Positions 34,147 through 42,755 of a stretch of 64,000 nucleotides of DNA are shown one piece after another. Source of the DNA: Agrobacterium arsenijevicii (GTDB taxonomy: Bacteria > Pseudomonadota > Alphaproteobacteria > Rhizobiales > Rhizobiaceae); NCBI GenBank assembly GCA_000949895.1, contig JWIT01000007.1, positions 248,001 to 312,000 of the forward strand, written 5' to 3'. Made by a program: the position numbers and the translations under genes. Every line of letters starts with the position of its first letter. Positions within the stretch are counted from its first letter, which is position 1. Below the pieces are notes generated by a model. That model had not been told where the DNA came from. It was given only the letters and a program-made list of their open reading frames with translations, and searched no databases.

Positions 34147-34257
34147 TGTCATACCCCAGATGGTTGTGGGGGCATGGGTAAAGCGGACGCGTGCGGGCCC
34201 AGCCGTTGCCGGGCCAACGAGCAACCACCGGGACACCCCGCCCGTGGACGTTATTTT

Positions 34258-34455
34258 GTCCTGGCAGGTCTCCTGGCTCGCGGGTCGTCACCTTTGCCCG
34301 TCTTCCCGGGGCTTTCACCCCAGTGACGTTGATGGACAAAGGCTCACCGCTTACAGTTGCGGGGGCAGCTCCGGTCTTGCCGAACAGTGGCGCACCGAAT
34401 TCCCTCTTAGCTCCGGGATTGAAACAATCAGGCCCGGAGAACCATGACACCCGCA
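34258..34455 (-). ncRNA. Cobalamin riboswitch upstream of metE
   Basis: Read on the minus strand, the region contains GCCCCCGCAACTGTAAGCGG (core of the switch) and, nearer the gene, AGCCAGGAGACCTGCC, the conserved B12 box, with a Gly-rich 5' arm in between. Both are diagnostic of the cobalamin riboswitch. It ends about 110 bases before the metE start, leaving room for an expression platform. Confidence 0.95.
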
Positions 34456-34530
34456 TTTCTCACCACGGGCGTCACGATGTCAATAGATATAAAGAAATCT
34501 TTATATCTTTATTTCACTCGAAGACAGATG

Positions 34531-35313
34531 TCAGGACACGACCGCGCCCGGACCTGCCACAGCGCCTGATGGCACCTTGCCCAGAATGATCATGCCGAGA
34601 ACCTCGTCCTTCGTCACATCTTCCGTGCGGGCATGGCCGACCACCTTGCCGTTCTTCATCACGAATACCCGGTCCGCAAGATCGAAGACGTCATGGATAT
34701 CGTGGCTGATGAGGAAGATGCCGATGCCCTGCCGTTTCAGCTCCTTGACGAGATCGCCCACCTGCGCAGTTTCCTGCGGCCCGAGTGCAGCTGTCGGTTC
34801 GTCCATGATGAGGATGCGGGCGTCAAAAAGGATGGCGCGGGCGATGGCGACGGATTGCCGCTGACCGCCGGACAATGCCTTCACCGGTTCCTTGAACCGC
34901 CGGAAATTGGGGTTGAGACGCCCCATGACCTCGCGGGCCGAGGCTTCCATGGCGACATCGTCCAATGTGCCCCATTTCGTCTTCAGCTCGCGGCCGAGAT
35001 AAAGATTGGCCGCCGCATCGACATTATCCGCCACTGCCAGTGTCTGGTAGATGGTTTCGATGCCGTATTTCTTGGCGTCACGGGGATTGCGGATATCCAC
35101 ATCCTCGCCGTTGATGAGGATTTCGCCCCCATCCCGCCGGTATGCGCCGGACAATATTTTGATGAGCGTCGATTTGCCCGCACCATTGTGGCCGAGAAGG
35201 GCGACCACCTCGCCGGGGAAAAGATCGACTGAGGCGTTTTCCACCGCATGGATACCGCCGAAGGAAATGGAAATATTGCGCATTTCCACGAGGGGCGTGA
35301 CTTGGTCCGTCAT
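34531..35313 (-). CDS. xylG: Xylose-type ABC transporter ATP-binding protein
   Basis: 260 residues, a single ATPase domain: Walker [10 protein letters not shown], signature [14 protein letters not shown], Walker [13 protein letters not shown] and switch His in LISHDIHD. Sugar CUT2 ATPases such as E. coli XylG have two such domains (about 510 residues); this short form is like FrcA-type transporters of rhizobia. It would work as a homodimer with the permease encoded 18 bases upstream. The symbol follows the operon context with xylF and xylH. Confidence 0.88.
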   Translation of the reverse strand: MTDQVTPLVEMRNISISFGGIHAVENASVDLFPGEVVALLGHNGAGKSTLIKILSGAYRRDGGEILINGEDVDIRNPRDAKKYGIETIYQTLAVADNVDAAANLYLGRELKTKWGTLDDVAMEASAREVMGRLNPNFRRFKEPVKALSGGQRQSVAIARAILFDARILIMDEPTAALGPQETAQVGDLVKELKRQGIGIFLISHDIHDVFDLADRVFVMKNGKVVGHARTEDVTKDEVLGMIILGKVPSGAVAGPGAVVS

Positions 35314-35331
35314 TGGGGTTCTCCTCGGTTC

Positions 35332-36645
35332 TTACTTGGCGCGGGCGCGGTAGATGGTGTCGAGCCAGACGGCGACGACCAGAACCACACCGACGACGAT
35401 GCGCTGGAAAGGCGTATCGATGCCCACGAGCACCATGCCGGATTGCAGCGATTGCATGACGAGCGCGCCGAGCATCGCGCCCGCTATGGTGCCGACGCCG
35501 CCGGCGAGCGAGGTGCCGCCGATGACCGCCGCCGCGATCGTATAAAGTTCGTCCAGTTCACCCTGGGCGTTGGTTGCCGCATTGAGACGGGCAGTGGAGA
35601 TTGCCGCCGCGATGGCGCACAGAACGCCCATCAGCGTGAATATCTTCACCGTGACCCAGCGGGTCTTGATGCCGGCGAGTTCGGCCGCTTCCGGGTTGCC
35701 GCCGATGGCGAACACATAGCGTCCGAAGCGCAGCCGTGTGGCGATGAAGGTCATCACTGCACCAACGGCGAGCGCCATCAGCACCGGAATGGCAATGCCG
35801 TGCGGAATGAACAGGCCACCATCCGGCCAGGTTATGCCATTGGCATCGGCATAGTTGCGGGCGATGTTGATCGGCCAGGGATAGCTGTTGACCACCGCCA
35901 CGAAACCGACGACGACGAAGCAGCCGAGCGCCACCAGAAAATATTCCGCCCAGACCGGCCGCAGCGGAAAGCCGAAACGGCGGCGCTGGTGGCGGGAATT
36001 GAGGATTGCCGCGACGATGGCGACGCAGGCGACGATGGCTGCGATCCAGCTCCATGTCGCGCCGATCGAGCCGCTGGTGCCGCCGCCCATCAGGCGGAAG
36101 GTGGAATCCATCGGCGCCACGGTGCGGCCGCTGGTAACGAACCAGGTGCCGCCGCGCCAGACCAGCAGACCGCCGAGCGTAACGATGAAGGACGGCACAT
36201 TCAGGAAGGCGATGATCGAACCCTGCAGCATGCCGATCGCGCCGCCAACGAGAATGCCGACCAGAAGCGTGACGATCCATGTCGCCCAATGTTCGAAGCC
36301 GAGAAGCTGCGGCAGGATTTCCGCCTGCATGACACCCATGATCATACCGGAAAAGCCGAGGATCGACCCGACCGACAGATCGATGTTGCGGGTGACGATG
36401 ACAAGCACCATGCCTGTGGCCATCACCGCCACGGATGCGGTCTGGACGGAGAGGTTCCAGAGGTTTCTCGGCGTCAGGAACAGCCCGCCCGAGAGAATAT
36501 GGAAACCGATCCAGATCAGAAGAAGCGCACCGACCATGCCGAGCAGCCGGGTATCAAGCTCCGTGGCGTTGATGAAACGCGAAATCGAGCCCGTCTTTTC
36601 CGTCTTGGGGGACGCTGTGGAATTGGATTGTGTCATGTCGGCCAT
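35332..36645 (-). CDS. xylH: Xylose ABC transporter permease
   Basis: About 437 residues from ATG 36645 (MADMTQSNSTAS), with AAGGAGG upstream; about eleven hydrophobic segments. The stretches VIVTRNIDLSVGSILGFSGM and FAIGGNPEAAELAGIKTRWV are hallmarks of the CUT2 permease family (XylH, RbsC), the latter being the cytoplasmic coupling region. It moves the sugar delivered by XylF across the inner membrane. Confidence 0.93.
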   Translation of the reverse strand: MADMTQSNSTASPKTEKTGSISRFINATELDTRLLGMVGALLLIWIGFHILSGGLFLTPRNLWNLSVQTASVAVMATGMVLVIVTRNIDLSVGSILGFSGMIMGVMQAEILPQLLGFEHWATWIVTLLVGILVGGAIGMLQGSIIAFLNVPSFIVTLGGLLVWRGGTWFVTSGRTVAPMDSTFRLMGGGTSGSIGATWSWIAAIVACVAIVAAILNSRHQRRRFGFPLRPVWAEYFLVALGCFVVVGFVAVVNSYPWPINIARNYADANGITWPDGGLFIPHGIAIPVLMALAVGAVMTFIATRLRFGRYVFAIGGNPEAAELAGIKTRWVTVKIFTLMGVLCAIAAAISTARLNAATNAQGELDELYTIAAAVIGGTSLAGGVGTIAGAMLGALVMQSLQSGMVLVGIDTPFQRIVVGVVLVVAVWLDTIYRARAK

Positions 36646-36672
36646 GGACTGCCGGTCCTCCTTACATCTGAA

Positions 36673-36704
36673 AGGCGCCGCGCCACATGCCGTGGCGCGG
36701 CGCC
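36673..36704 (-). promoter_or_regulatory. Intercistronic hairpin between xylF and xylH
   Basis: A twelve-base GC-rich stem, GGCGCCGCGCCA with its complement, sits in the gap between the xylF stop and the xylH start, followed on the minus strand by a short T stretch. It can act as partial terminator or RNA stabiliser so that binding protein exceeds permease. The same arrangement occurs in the ABC operon at 21416. Confidence 0.6.
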
Positions 36705-36724
36705 CAAACGTCAACCTATCGGTC

Positions 36725-37765
36725 TCAGTTGCAGGCCTTGACGGATCCGGCCTTCACACCCTGGCAGGCCGTTTCCTTCTTGATCCAGCCGGCATCGATG
36801 ACGACGTTCAGATTGTCCTTGGTAATGGCGATGGGCTTGAGGAAGACCGACTGCATCGTCACTTTTTTCGGACCACCATCAAAGGCAGTAACGCCCTTGA
36901 TTTCCGTCATCTTCTTGCCACCGGCCAGCGCGAGCGCAATACCGGCCGCTTCCTTGCCGAGTTCGCGGCTGTCTTTCCAGACGGAGACCGTCTGCGTGCC
37001 GAGTGCGACACGGTTGAGAGCAGCGAAGTCTGCGTCCTGACCGGACACGGGAACCGAGCCCGCCATGCCCTGCGCGGCAAGAGCGGCGATCGCGCCACCG
37101 GCCGTACCGTCGTTCGACGCGACAACAGCGTCGACCTTGTTGTTATTCTTGGTCAGGAACTGTTCCATGTTCTTCTGGGCATTTTCCGGCTTCCAGCCAT
37201 CGGTATAGGCTTCGCCGACATTCTTGATCTTGCCCGAGGAAACGGCAGCCTTCAGAACTTCCTGCTGGCCGGCAAAAAGGAAGTCCGCATTCGGGTCGGA
37301 AGACGAACCCTTGATGAAGACGTAGTTGCCTTCCGGCTTGACCTTGAAGACTTCGGCTGCCTGAAGGCGTCCGACTTCCTTGTTGTCGAAGGTGATGTAG
37401 AAGGCGTTCTTGTTTTCGATCAGGCGGTCGTAACCAACCACCGGAATACCTTCAGCGACGGCCTTTTCAACGGCCGGGCCAATCGCATCGCTGTCCTGCG
37501 CAAGAATGATCAGCGCGTTGGCGCCCTGGGAAATCAGCGATTCCACGTCGGTCAGCTGCTTTGCAGCGGACGACTGTGCGTCAGCGGAGATGTATTTCGC
37601 ACCGGCCTTGTCGAGCGCGGACTTGATTGCCGCCTCATCCGTCTTCCAGCGCTCTTCCTGGAAATTCGACCAGGAAACGCCAACGACGAGATCAGCCGCA
37701 ATGGCGGCAGTGTGCAGGGAAACGAGTACAGCGGTACCCGCCAAAAGCTTGGCAAATGAATTCAT
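36725..37765 (-). CDS. xylF: D-xylose-binding periplasmic protein
   Basis: 346 residues with a clear signal peptide ([20 protein letters not shown]). The mature protein has the type I periplasmic binding fold: [54 protein letters not shown] and [18 protein letters not shown] match XylF. It is the first gene of xylFHG, with GGAGGA four bases before the ATG, divergent from xylR. The ligand assignment to xylose rests on these conserved stretches; close sugars cannot be excluded. Confidence 0.92.
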   Translation of the reverse strand: MNSFAKLLAGTAVLVSLHTAAIAADLVVGVSWSNFQEERWKTDEAAIKSALDKAGAKYISADAQSSAAKQLTDVESLISQGANALIILAQDSDAIGPAVEKAVAEGIPVVGYDRLIENKNAFYITFDNKEVGRLQAAEVFKVKPEGNYVFIKGSSSDPNADFLFAGQQEVLKAAVSSGKIKNVGEAYTDGWKPENAQKNMEQFLTKNNNKVDAVVASNDGTAGGAIAALAAQGMAGSVPVSGQDADFAALNRVALGTQTVSVWKDSRELGKEAAGIALALAGGKKMTEIKGVTAFDGGPKKVTMQSVFLKPIAITKDNLNVVIDAGWIKKETACQGVKAGSVKACN

Positions 37766-37847
37766 GATGTCCTCCCGGTAAGGGCGAAGCCTGCACCTCC
37801 ATGCAGGGAAAACGCCCGGTAAAAGCTGTCGGTCTCTGTGGTTTCAC

Positions 37848-37872
37848 AATTTTCTCGACAGTCGAGAAAATT
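37848..37872. promoter_or_regulatory. 25-bp perfect palindrome, probable XylR operator
   Basis: AATTTTCTCGAC, one central A, then the exact complement GTCGAGAAAATT. It lies in the divergent gap between xylF (start 37765) and xylR (start 38008), in the right place to cover the xylF promoter. It differs from the AT-only palindrome at 22857 recognised by the other ROK protein. Binding by the adjacent ROK protein is inferred. Confidence 0.8.
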
Positions 37873-38007
37873 AATGTCAGAGATTCCCCATGCTGTCAAC
37901 AACGGCTGCGGGCAGCATCCGGGTGCCTTGATCCTTTCTGTGGTATGCGCCATCAGAGGGGATAAGCACGACAGGAAAAAAGCCGTTCAGGGAGCATACC
38001 CCAGCCC

Positions 38008-39240
38008 ATGTCCGCCATTGCAAGCACGGAACTGGTGCGCCAGAAAAACAGCCTGTCGGTGATGGCAGCGCTGCGCCTTCATGGCAGCCTTTCCCATACG
38101 GACATGTCCTCCTTCACCGGGCTTGCCTCCGCCACCGTCTCCGCCATCACCATGGAACTCGAGCGTGCGGGTCTCATCCTCAGGAAAGAACAGCTTGCCG
38201 GCACAGGCCGCGGGCGGCCGCGTATCCTCTTCGGGCCAAGCGGCGACTTCTGCTACGTTGCCATCGTCATCATCTCCTCCGACAGCGTGCAATATTCGCT
38301 GGTCGATTATGCCGGCAAGCTGGTGGACCGCTTTACCGAGCAGAGGATCGCGGCTGAAAAAGGCTCGTTCGGAGGTTCGATCCTCTCCGGTCTCGCAAGA
38401 CTTGCGGACCGCTCTCGCATCAACCGCCACGACATTCTTCAGGTCTCGATCAGCAGCAAGGGCCTTGTGGATGCGGCAGCGGCGGTGCTCGTCTGGTCGC
38501 CGGTGCTTGGCAACGAAAAGATAGATTTCCAGCAGCTTATTTCGCAAGACGGCCGCATCCGCGTGACCCTGAACAATGAGACATTGCTGGCAGCAAAAGC
38601 CATCTGGATGCGGGAGCAGGCGAAGGACGGCCCGGCACCGGAGGCGCTTGTCACCCTGTCGCTCGGCCACAGCATCGGGCTGGGTATCGCTCGCTCTACA
38701 GGCGGCGCGATCGAGGTCAGCGCGCCCAACTTCGGGCATATGCTGCATCTGGCCGATGGTGCGTTGTGCCGTTGCGGCACCAGAGGCTGTATCGAGGCCT
38801 ATTCCGGGTTTTATGCAATCCTGCGTTCGGCTTTCGAGGCTCCGCCGCAGGCCGAACCCGCAAAATTCGTACCGATCGCCGAAGTGGACAAGATCGCCGC
38901 TTCAGCCCGCACCGGCGCGCGCATGGCACGGCTTGCCTTCCGCACCGCCGGGCTTGCGCTCGGCAACGGCCTTTCGCGCCTGTTCAGCCTGCATGGCCAT
39001 ATGCCGGTTTTCATCACCGGTCCCGGCACACGTTATTTCGATCTTCTGGAAAGCGGCCTTCACGACGGCCTTGCGCAATCGCAGGCCGTGCGCTTCGGCG
39101 GAATGCCAAAAATCGGCATCGCGCCAAACGAACCGGAACTGGTGTTCGAAGGACACATGGACCACGCGCTGTCCGCCGCCGACGACTATATATTAAGCGC
39201 CGACGGCCCTGAGAGGCCGGTGAAAAACTCCGGGAGCTGA
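38008..39240 (+). CDS. xylR: ROK-family xylose operon regulator
   Basis: 410 residues. The N-terminal winged helix (LHGSLSHTDMSSFTGLASATVSAI) is followed by a ROK body with the zinc motif CRCGTRGCIEAYSG near residue 255. The related regulator at 22923 lacks this motif. It is divergent from xylFHG and probably represses it in the absence of sugar. The last 31 codons plus three bases are repeated, with six mismatches, at 40786-40882, so the present 3' end of this gene may have been supplied by an inserted segment. Confidence 0.88.
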   Translation: MSAIASTELVRQKNSLSVMAALRLHGSLSHTDMSSFTGLASATVSAITMELERAGLILRKEQLAGTGRGRPRILFGPSGDFCYVAIVIISSDSVQYSLVDYAGKLVDRFTEQRIAAEKGSFGGSILSGLARLADRSRINRHDILQVSISSKGLVDAAAAVLVWSPVLGNEKIDFQQLISQDGRIRVTLNNETLLAAKAIWMREQAKDGPAPEALVTLSLGHSIGLGIARSTGGAIEVSAPNFGHMLHLADGALCRCGTRGCIEAYSGFYAILRSAFEAPPQAEPAKFVPIAEVDKIAASARTGARMARLAFRTAGLALGNGLSRLFSLHGHMPVFITGPGTRYFDLLESGLHDGLAQSQAVRFGGMPKIGIAPNEPELVFEGHMDHALSAADDYILSADGPERPVKNSGS

Positions 39241-39243
39241 GAG
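39147..39243 (+). repeat. Left copy of 97-bp direct repeat (xylR 3' end)
   Basis: The last 31 codons of xylR and three more bases. It matches 40786-40882 at a constant distance of 1639 bases with six mismatches; the final 48 bases are identical. It contains the xylR stop codon. Together with the right copy it brackets the desaturase and ArsR genes. Confidence 0.9.
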
Positions 39244-39289
39244 ATAACAAACGCACCTCCGCAACAGGACACAGCCATTCACGGCTTCC

Positions 39290-40186
39290 CTAAAGCCGGC
39301 GCAGACCTTCTCGGTGAGTCGTATTTTCCGGCAGTTTAACCGCGCTGGCGACACCAAACCTCATCAGCAACTGGATGAAATTCCAGCCGAGATCGACTTG
39401 TCCCGGATCAAGCCCAAGCCGAGCGGAGTCTGGAAAAGCATGGTGGTTACCATGAAAGGATTCGCCGAAAGTGACCACCGCTGCTGCCGGGATATTATAG
39501 CCCTGCACAGCGACATTATCGACTGCCCATCCCTGATGTCCCCCACGATGTGCAAAATGGCCGACAAGCCAATGCCCAGTCAACGAAACTGAAATGCGCA
39601 CCGCAATGCCCCACACCACCCAACTCCAGCCACCGAGAAAATGGAACAACAGCATCCAGGGTAGTTGCTGCGCCATCCAGGTTCGCTCGAGGAACCGGTA
39701 GAACCCGTCGTTCGCAACCTCCGGCTCAATAACGAATGTTGGAGGATGCTTAAGCATAACTGCGCAATGCATCTGCCACCAAGCGTCCACGAAGAAAGAG
39801 CGCCGATGCGCGTAGAGGTCATGGCACGTTGTCTGTCGTTGGGCCCAATCGCGAATGTCATGTGCGTAAATCATACCAAAAGGTCCGGCCATACCGACGA
39901 GCGTGCCAAGATAAACCAACACGCGCTCTACCGACTTGCTCGTGCGAAAGGAGCGATGAATCAGCAGCCGATGCATTCCCACCGAATGGCCGGCGCAAAT
40001 GGTGATCGCAGTCATGATAACGAACAGAACGAAGCCGCCCCAGGAAAATGTCAGTGGCCCGAACACCATCGCGGCCGCCATCATCGCCCCCGTCCAGACT
40101 GACTTCGCTGGCCTCCAGCGCACTCGCCCTTCGCTTGCATCACCGAGGGGTTGCGGGATCATACGTCCTGTGGAAATCGTCGCCAT
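39290..40186 (-). CDS. Membrane fatty acid desaturase (acyl-CoA delta-9 type)
   Basis: 298 residues with four or more membrane helices. His boxes typical of membrane desaturases are visible: HRLLIHRSF near residue 70, HDLYAHRRSFF near 122 and HGNHHAFP near 247; these bind the diiron centre. Enzymes of this type introduce a double bond in acyl chains and tune membrane fluidity. The second box is HxxxxHR rather than HxxHH, as in some bacterial acyl-CoA desaturases. It lies in the segment bracketed by the xylR 3'-end repeats and is divergent from the ArsR gene. Confidence 0.88.
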   Translation of the reverse strand: MATISTGRMIPQPLGDASEGRVRWRPAKSVWTGAMMAAAMVFGPLTFSWGGFVLFVIMTAITICAGHSVGMHRLLIHRSFRTSKSVERVLVYLGTLVGMAGPFGMIYAHDIRDWAQRQTTCHDLYAHRRSFFVDAWWQMHCAVMLKHPPTFVIEPEVANDGFYRFLERTWMAQQLPWMLLFHFLGGWSWVVWGIAVRISVSLTGHWLVGHFAHRGGHQGWAVDNVAVQGYNIPAAAVVTFGESFHGNHHAFPDSARLGLDPGQVDLGWNFIQLLMRFGVASAVKLPENTTHREGLRRL

Positions 40187-40255
40187 CCGTCACACCCTTT
40201 CCGTACCCTACCCGGACGCAATCTTGCGCCGTCAACCAACAAATGATATTAATTT

Positions 40256-40275
40256 AGGTAATAAGCTAATTACCT
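40256..40275. promoter_or_regulatory. Palindrome in desaturase-arsR intergenic region
   Basis: AGGTAAT, six bases, ATTACCT: a perfect seven-base inverted repeat in an AT-rich region between two divergent genes. With the palindrome AATTAGCTAATT at 40301-40312 it gives two similar sites, the form expected for an ArsR/SmtB dimer. Binding by the adjacent ArsR protein is inferred. Confidence 0.55.
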
Positions 40276-40300
40276 TTGTACTCTCTTTCTGTAATTAGGC

Positions 40301-40312
40301 AATTAGCTAATT
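40301..40312. promoter_or_regulatory. Second palindrome before the ArsR gene
   Basis: AATTAGCTAATT, a perfect 12-base palindrome, 25 bases right of the first site and about 45 bases before the ArsR start codon. It shares the TAGCTAAT-type core with the left site (TAAGCTAATTA), which supports one protein binding both. Confidence 0.5.
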
Positions 40313-40358
40313 AACTTAATATTTGGTATTTTTGAGTCAATGGCGAAAAGAGGGCGAA

Positions 40359-40736
40359 GTGATAGAGCAGGAAAACGATTCCGAGAGGCTGGCCGAGCAG
40401 GTGACGACTCCGCCCATGCAGCTGGTTTTTGAGGCATTGGCCTCCGCCCCACGCCGTAAAATCCTAGCCTATCTCGCCCACACGGACCTTACAGCCGGTG
40501 AAATTGCTGCGCGCTTTGACATGTCTAAGCCCTCCATCTCGCAGCATCTGAATGTGTTGGAAACTGCTGGTTTGATCTCAGGCAAGCGGGAAGGCCAGTT
40601 CATCCGCTACTCGCTGGCACCGAATAAACTGGTGAATACGCTCAACGGCTTTGTTCAAGACGTCTGCCCCATCGGCCGACCGCTCAAGAAAGAAAGCAAG
40701 ACGTTGGCCGGGTTGAAATCAAGCACGGAGAAGTGA
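40359..40736 (+). CDS. ArsR-family transcriptional regulator
   Basis: 125 residues from GTG 40359, with GAGGG upstream (an earlier TTG start is poorer). The winged helix is clear: EALASAPRRKILAYLAHTDLTAGEIAARF, then SKPSISQHLNVLETAGLISGKREGQFIRYSL. There is no CxC metal motif in helix 3, so it is more like SdpR/YczG-type regulators than a metal sensor. It is divergent from the desaturase and probably controls it. Both genes lie inside the segment bracketed by xylR 3'-end repeats. Confidence 0.88.
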   Translation: MIEQENDSERLAEQVTTPPMQLVFEALASAPRRKILAYLAHTDLTAGEIAARFDMSKPSISQHLNVLETAGLISGKREGQFIRYSLAPNKLVNTLNGFVQDVCPIGRPLKKESKTLAGLKSSTEK

Positions 40737-40785
40737 AAATTTGATGCGGTCCGGAATCGCCTTTTTGACCGGAAACCGCTCCCGA

Positions 40786-40882
40786 CGAAGGGCAAGTGGA
40801 ACACGCGCTCTCCGCCGCCGACGACTATATATTGAGCGCCGACGGCCCTGAGAGGCCGGTGAAAAACTCCGGGAGCTGAGAG
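40786..40882 (+). repeat. Right copy of 97-bp direct repeat (displaced xylR 3' end)
   Basis: Matches 39147-39243 with six mismatches. In the equivalent frame it still encodes a ROK C-terminus, ending DGPERPVKNSGS and a stop, with changes that are silent or conservative over most of its length. It is not attached to any gene: the sequence before it belongs to the ArsR side. It is therefore a remnant of an xylR 3' end displaced by the insertion. Confidence 0.9.
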
Positions 40883-40898
40883 GGAAACCGGCGGATGT

Positions 40899-42461
40899 TC
40901 AGGCCCGCTCCGCCACGGCTTCGGGCTTTTCCTTGACGCCCGCCAGCATGGCCACGAATTGATCCAGAGCGGCAGCCTCATCCTTGCTCAACCGCAGGCC
41001 CTGTTTCGTGCGCCGCCAGAGAATATCCTCGGCCGCAAAGGCCCATTCGTGCTCCACCAGCCAGCGCACTTCGCGCTCGTAAAGCGTGCCGCCGAAATGT
41101 CGGCCGAGACCGGAAACATCGGTGGCGGCACCGAGCAGTTCCGCAGCCTTCGTGCCGTAGTTTCTGATGAGCCGCTCGGCATGGCGTCCATCAAGGAACG
41201 GATAACGGGAGACAAGCGCCCTCACCTGGGCGTCATATCTCACCTGGGCGTCATATCTCTCCACCCCGAAATCGCCGCCCGGCAGATGCGAGCCCGCCGT
41301 CCACGGCTTGCCCTTTTCGCCGATCGCCGCGCCGATCTTTTCCAGCGCATGTTCCGCCAGCCGCCGATAGGTGGTCAGCTTGCCGCCGAAAATATTGAGG
41401 AGCGGCGCTTCGCCGTCGGCCTGTTCGACCTTCAGCACGTAATCGCGGGTGGCTTCCTGCGCTTTCGAAGCACCATCATCGAACAGCGGCCGCACGCCGG
41501 CATAGGTCCAGACGATATCGTCCGGCTTCACCGGTTCGGCGAAATATTCGCTGGCCGCATTGCAGAGATAAGAAATCTCGTCCTCGGAGATGCGAACCTT
41601 GGCCGGATCGCCCTTATAGTCACGGTCGGTGGTGCCGATCAGCGTGAAATCCCGTTCATAGGGAATGGCGAAGATGATGCGGTTGTCCGGGTTCTGGAAG
41701 AAATAGGCGCGCGGATCGGAAAACTTCTTGCGCACGATGATGTGGCTGCCCTGCACGAGCCGGACATTATGAACATCCTTGCGGCCGAAGACGCCGGAAA
41801 GCACCGTGTCCACCCAGGGACCGGCAGCATTGACCAGCATACGCGCTTTGTGCGTGGCCGCGCGTCCGGTTTTTTCGTCCAGCGTCTCGATGATCCACAA
41901 CCCGCCTTCGCGGCGTGCAGAAACGACCCGCGTGCGGTTCATGATGGTCGCGCCGCGATCCGCCGCGTCGCGTGCGTTGAGGACCACGAAACGGGCATCA
42001 TCCACCCAGCCATCGGAATATTCGAAAGCCTTGGCAAAAGCCGGCTTCAACGGCATGCCCGCCGGGTCTTGCCTCAGATCAACCGTGCGGGTCGGCGGCA
42101 AAAGCTTGCGACCACCGAGATTGTCATAAAGAAACAGGCCGAGCCGGACCATCCACGAGGGACGCACGCCACCCTTCTGGACCGGCAGGACGAAGCGCAT
42201 GGGCCAGATGACGTGGGGCGCCATGGCCCACAATATCTCACGCTCCATCAGGGCTTCGCGCACCAGACGAAATTCGTAATGTTCGAGATAACGCAGGCCG
42301 CCATGGATGAGCTTGGTGGCAGCGGAGGACGTGCCGGAGGCAAAATCGCCCTTTTCCGCAAGCGCCACGGAATAGCCCCTGCCCACCGCATCACGAGCAA
42401 TGCCGCAACCGTTGATGCCGCCACCGATGACAAAAAGATCGAAAATATTCTCGCTGGACAT
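40899..42461 (-). CDS. glpD: Aerobic glycerol-3-phosphate dehydrogenase
   Basis: 520 residues from ATG 42461 (GGAGG upstream). A membrane-associated flavoenzyme that oxidises glycerol-3-phosphate to dihydroxyacetone phosphate and passes electrons to quinone. FAD motif GGGINGCGIARDAVGRG lies near residue 12, SSAATKLIHGGLRYLEHYEF near 45, and LIGTTDRDYKGDP near 265. Near residues 400-415 an exact 18-base tandem repeat gives the duplicated hexapeptide YDAQVR; this is not a core GlpD feature. The stop lies 16 bases from the right repeat copy. Confidence 0.96.
   Translation of the reverse strand: MSSENIFDLFVIGGGINGCGIARDAVGRGYSVALAEKGDFASGTSSAATKLIHGGLRYLEHYEFRLVREALMEREILWAMAPHVIWPMRFVLPVQKGGVRPSWMVRLGLFLYDNLGGRKLLPPTRTVDLRQDPAGMPLKPAFAKAFEYSDGWVDDARFVVLNARDAADRGATIMNRTRVVSARREGGLWIIETLDEKTGRAATHKARMLVNAAGPWVDTVLSGVFGRKDVHNVRLVQGSHIIVRKKFSDPRAYFFQNPDNRIIFAIPYERDFTLIGTTDRDYKGDPAKVRISEDEISYLCNAASEYFAEPVKPDDIVWTYAGVRPLFDDGASKAQEATRDYVLKVEQADGEAPLLNIFGGKLTTYRRLAEHALEKIGAAIGEKGKPWTAGSHLPGGDFGVERYDAQVRYDAQVRALVSRYPFLDGRHAERLIRNYGTKAAELLGAATDVSGLGRHFGGTLYEREVRWLVEHEWAFAAEDILWRRTKQGLRLSKDEAAALDQFVAMLAGVKEKPEAVAERA
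41222..41257 (-). repeat. In-frame 18-bp tandem duplication inside glpD
   Basis: TCACCTGGGCGTCATATC occurs twice in direct succession. It preserves frame and doubles the hexapeptide YDAQVR in GlpD. The exact identity of the two copies points to recent origin or slippage. Confidence 0.9.
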
Positions 42462-42650
42462 AGAGCCTCCACGACAGCGCCGGGGGAGCGTTCTCCCCAT
42501 CGTTGAAAGACAATTGCCATAAAAACGAAAATAAAACGAATGTCAAAAGAAAACAAACGAAACACGTTCCGGCAAGGGCGAACGGCGGCTGCTCACCGTC
42601 TGCCGTATCGCCAGCGTCTTACGGGGTCTGTGTTTCAGCCATGTGTCGGC

Positions 42651-42755
42651 TAGAGCATTTCCAGTAAAAGCGGAACAGCTTTTACGCCTGGACAATGCGT
42701 CAAAACAAAAGGTTAGAGCATTTCCCCTGAACCCTTGTTCACGGAAAATGCTCTA
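42651..42755. repeat. Rhizobial-type intergenic palindromic repeat
   Basis: Composite element: GAGCATTTCC, then GTAAAAGC and GCTTTTAC as a stem, a spacer with AATGCGTCA, and GAGCATTTCC with GGAAAATGCTC as a second stem. A related element with the same order lies at 48889-48990. It fills most of the glpD-mce gap and its right end touches the mce stop codon, so it may also act as terminator. The rest of the 42462-42752 gap shows nothing else. Confidence 0.75.

Noticed and set aside
34531..35313. xylG as truncated gene
   Set aside because: Although only half the length of E. coli XylG, its single domain is complete and bounded by a good start and a normal end, as in FrcA-like transporters of rhizobia.
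35248..37759. Long plus-strand frames opposite xylG, xylH and xylF
   Set aside because: They are antisense shadows of the xylFHG genes and have low-complexity, Asp/His/Arg-rich translations with no ribosome binding site.
39147..40882. The repeats as ends of an insertion sequence
   Set aside because: The copies are direct, not inverted, encode the end of a known gene and flank no transposase. Integration with 3'-end replacement or allele recombination fits better.
40959..42506. A 515-codon plus-strand frame opposite glpD
   Set aside because: It is antisense to the full GlpD coding region and shows no motif.
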